From Gammaproteobacteria bacterium (GTDB lineage Bacteria > Pseudomonadota > Gammaproteobacteria > Pseudomonadales > Azotimanducaceae), in the NCBI GenBank assembly GCA_009842245.1, contig VYFT01000059.1:1-46164 (forward strand): a stretch of DNA of 46,164 nucleotides. The letters are read 5' to 3'. Shown here piece after piece: positions 44,848-46,164 of the stretch (positions are counted from its first letter, which is position 1; every line of letters begins with the position of its first letter). The notes under the pieces are model-generated. The model worked only from the letters and a program-made list of their open reading frames with translations. It searched no databases and had not been told where the DNA came from. The translations under genes and the position numbers were made by a program.

Positions 44848-45966
44848 ATGAACATTGACGAAGCGGTTGTAATTACCCAAGAGAGGCTCGCACTAGAGGG
44901 TCAAAATATGGGTGATCTGTTAGGTAATCTTCGCGACCGCATTTCGCCTTCGCTAATTGGTGAATCTCAGTGGAAGTGTATTCTTGAGCGCGCTGAAACA
45001 CTTCCGATTGAAATGGGAGCCCTACCCTTTGGATTTGAGATTCCGTTGCACGAGAGTAGACCTGAGGCCGATTTTGGAGTCTCTCTTGCGAGTGGTACCC
45101 GAACCGCTACCTTCTACGAAGAACTCCAACGTAAAGACTGTACCGATGATACTGCAAATGCTATTTTGAAACTATTCCAGCAGATGGAATCGGATAAATC
45201 AACACTTCGAGACATTGTTGGTCGAAAATTGATGTTAGAGTACGACATCGATTCTGGGTCAGACAACACAAACGCGATGCCAGGAATGTTTTTGAGACCT
45301 GGTGAGCGTCCTATTTTGGGTTCCGGTCAACAAGTTGAAGATGTGAGAACGGTAGTCGATGCTCTTGTCTCCTGCGTAGGTTGGAGTCGAAGCGAAACAG
45401 AGAGTAAGAATGTTGAGCGTGTATATTTAGCACAACCGGAACATACGCGCACAGACTCTTTCGGGATATTCCCTTCGCGTTCCCGTTCGATTCGACTTGC
45501 CGTAATGGGGTTCAAGAATATTCAGGAATTAAGCATCTATCTCGAGAAAACGGGATGGCCAGGCAAAATCTCTGCGGTAAAGTCTGTTGTATCACGATTT
45601 CAACAGCGCGCCAATGTAGTCCGCAGTGGAGTAAATATTGATGTTCGGGAAAATGGTTTAGGACCTTCGCTTGGGCTCACTCTCATTGTCAAGCAACGGT
45701 TTACGAAGGATTCTCGGTATTGGCTCGACGGTCAAACGGATTGGGAACCGTTTCTACGAGCACTGAGTTTAGAAAATGTCGTAGACGCCAAGAAATTAAA
45801 AGAACTTGAGAATTGGTATTCAAAGCCTACTGTACTGTTCGCAAAGTCCGGTCGCTTTGTCTTACTACAAGGCATCCACCACATAAAGCTTGTCGTATCC
45901 GACAATCAGCTTCAAAAGGTAAAGGCGTATGTGTTCCTTGTACTATCGGGGGCAATTACTCTTTAG
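44848..45966 (+). CDS. conserved-looking protein of unknown function, RiPP operon
   Basis: A 372-residue soluble protein starting at an ATG nine bases after the YcaO stop. I do not recognise a catalytic signature. In particular it lacks the FMN-binding pattern of SagB dehydrogenases and has no membrane segment or signal peptide. Distinct blocks are FGFEIPLHESRPEADFGVSL (about 60-80), GMFLRPGERPILG (about 148), RLAVMGFKNIQELSIYLEKTGWPG, and FVLLQGIHHIKLVVSDNQ near the end. It could be a RiPP-associated scaffold, immunity protein or tailoring factor; the position at the end of the operon gives no more than that. Confidence 0.7.
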   Translation: MNIDEAVVITQERLALEGQNMGDLLGNLRDRISPSLIGESQWKCILERAETLPIEMGALPFGFEIPLHESRPEADFGVSLASGTRTATFYEELQRKDCTDDTANAILKLFQQMESDKSTLRDIVGRKLMLEYDIDSGSDNTNAMPGMFLRPGERPILGSGQQVEDVRTVVDALVSCVGWSRSETESKNVERVYLAQPEHTRTDSFGIFPSRSRSIRLAVMGFKNIQELSIYLEKTGWPGKISAVKSVVSRFQQRANVVRSGVNIDVRENGLGPSLGLTLIVKQRFTKDSRYWLDGQTDWEPFLRALSLENVVDAKKLKELENWYSKPTVLFAKSGRFVLLQGIHHIKLVVSDNQLQKVKAYVFLVLSGAITL

Positions 45967-45986
45967 CTTACCCCAAAAATGCAAAA

Positions 45987-46021
45987 GCCGCCACCTCGCT
46001 GAGATGGCGACTCCTCTTTTT
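45987..46021. terminator. probable bidirectional rho-independent terminator
   Basis: Imperfect stem 45987-46011 (GCCGCCACCTC-GCT-GAGATGGCGAC; 11 pairs possible with two mismatches). On the plus strand it is followed by TCCTCTTTTT. On the minus strand it is followed by TTTTGCATTTTT. It lies between the convergent RiPP operon and the precursor-peptide gene, so it can serve both. Confidence 0.62.
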
Positions 46022-46050
46022 CAACGCGAACTGCGTTAGCTCGCGTTGAA
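46020..46050. repeat. perfect 10-bp inverted repeat (hairpin)
   Basis: TTCAACGCGA (46020-46029) and TCGCGTTGAA (46041-46050) are perfect inverted repeats around an 11-base loop. A second small dyad, TAAACGT/ACGTTTA (46053-46059 and 46065-46071) with an A5 loop, follows. Both lie in the 3' untranslated region of the minus-strand peptide gene and could stabilise its mRNA or assist termination. No long U-tract follows the first hairpin on either strand, so it is not itself a canonical terminator. Confidence 0.6.
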
Positions 46051-46079
46051 TTTAAACGTAAAAAACGTTTAGATTTTGT

Positions 46080-46164
46080 CTACCAGCAACAACAAAGACC
46101 TGCGGAAATTGCTTCGAGTTGTTCCTCGGTGATATTCGGATCCGGCGGCAAAGCAAGGTGAACA
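46080..46164 (-). CDS. putative RiPP precursor peptide, 3' end (partial), core LCCCW
   Basis: The minus strand at the right edge is open and ends with TAG at 46082-46080. The visible 27 residues are VHLALPPDPN, then ITEEQLEAISAG, then LCCCW. The middle block fits the double-glycine leader consensus L-S-x-x-E-L-x-x-I-x-G-G position for position, with Ala-Gly at -2/-1. That is what the C39 peptidase-exporter of the adjacent operon should cut. The remaining core would be only five residues, three of them adjacent Cys, suited to YcaO heterocyclisation. The 5' end lies beyond the window. The gene converges on the biosynthesis operon with a shared terminator. The alternative, a chance frame in non-coding DNA, seems unlikely given the leader match. 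Confidence 0.72.
   Translation of the reverse strand, partial: VHLALPPDPNITEEQLEAISAGLCCCW

Noticed and set aside
44848-45966. SagB-type dehydrogenase
   Set aside because: No nitroreductase/FMN-binding pattern (no N-terminal S-x-R-x-F or related motif) could be found in the protein.

Overview
The window reads as chromosomal DNA of a gammaproteobacterium of moderate GC content. The evidence is the gene order leuC-leuD-leuB-asd-truA-folC-SPOR-cvpA-purF, the order sdhCDAB-sucAB-lpd-sucCD with lpd inside the suc block (as in Pseudomonas-like gammas), a neighbouring lpxH, and a MiaE-type tRNA hydroxylase. The species cannot be named from sequence alone.

Layout. (1) 1-410, plus strand: 3' part of lpxH. 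(2) 418-30161, all minus strand: core metabolism. Read in the direction of transcription it starts with sdhCDAB, sucAB-lpd-sucCD, htpG, gpsA and a DUF4892 protein. Next come a type IV (phosphorothioate-DNA) restriction enzyme and a ThDP-dependent decarboxylase/synthase. Then there is a tandemly duplicated pair of membrane proteins (YIP1-like plus a small three-segment protein), with a frameshifted small gene inside the first copy. The strand ends with leuCDB-asd-truA-folC-SPOR-cvpA-purF and miaE. (3) 30162-30518: divergent intergenic region. (4) 30519-45966, plus strand: a tightly packed operon that I read as a RiPP (azoline, TOMM-type) biosynthesis and export locus. (5) 45987-46050: a probable bidirectional terminator and a perfect 10-bp hairpin. 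(6) 46080-46164, minus strand: the 3' end of a small, previously unlisted gene. It ends in a textbook double-glycine-type leader (ITEEQLEAISAG) followed by only LCCCW and a stop, and is the likely precursor peptide.

The RiPP locus is the exciting part. It holds an RND/MMPL-type exporter, a stripped-down HlyD-like adaptor, a C39-peptidase ABC transporter, and a second NHLM-type ABC transporter. It also holds a protein with an NHLP (nitrile-hydratase-like) leader domain fused to a squalene-cyclase-like alpha/alpha toroid, and an AlkB-type membrane di-iron hydroxylase fused to what looks like a catalytically dead GlnE (glutamine synthetase adenylyltransferase) half. A fused leader-binding/YcaO cyclodehydratase and a conserved-looking protein of unknown function complete it. 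The proposed logic is as follows. YcaO cyclises the three Cys of the tiny core, the AlkB and cyclase-like enzymes perhaps modify the peptide or attach or alter a lipid/terpenoid, the C39 domain cuts after Ala-Gly, and the two ABC transporters with the mini-adaptor and RND pump export the product. No SagB-type dehydrogenase is visible, so thiazolines rather than thiazoles are expected unless the AlkB-like protein or an unseen gene oxidises them.

A second window-wide trait is frequent non-ATG initiation. About half of the genes appear to start at GTG or TTG, and folC lacks any ATG, GTG or TTG codon at its homologous N-terminus. All motif and residue positions were read by eye, and no database search was run.
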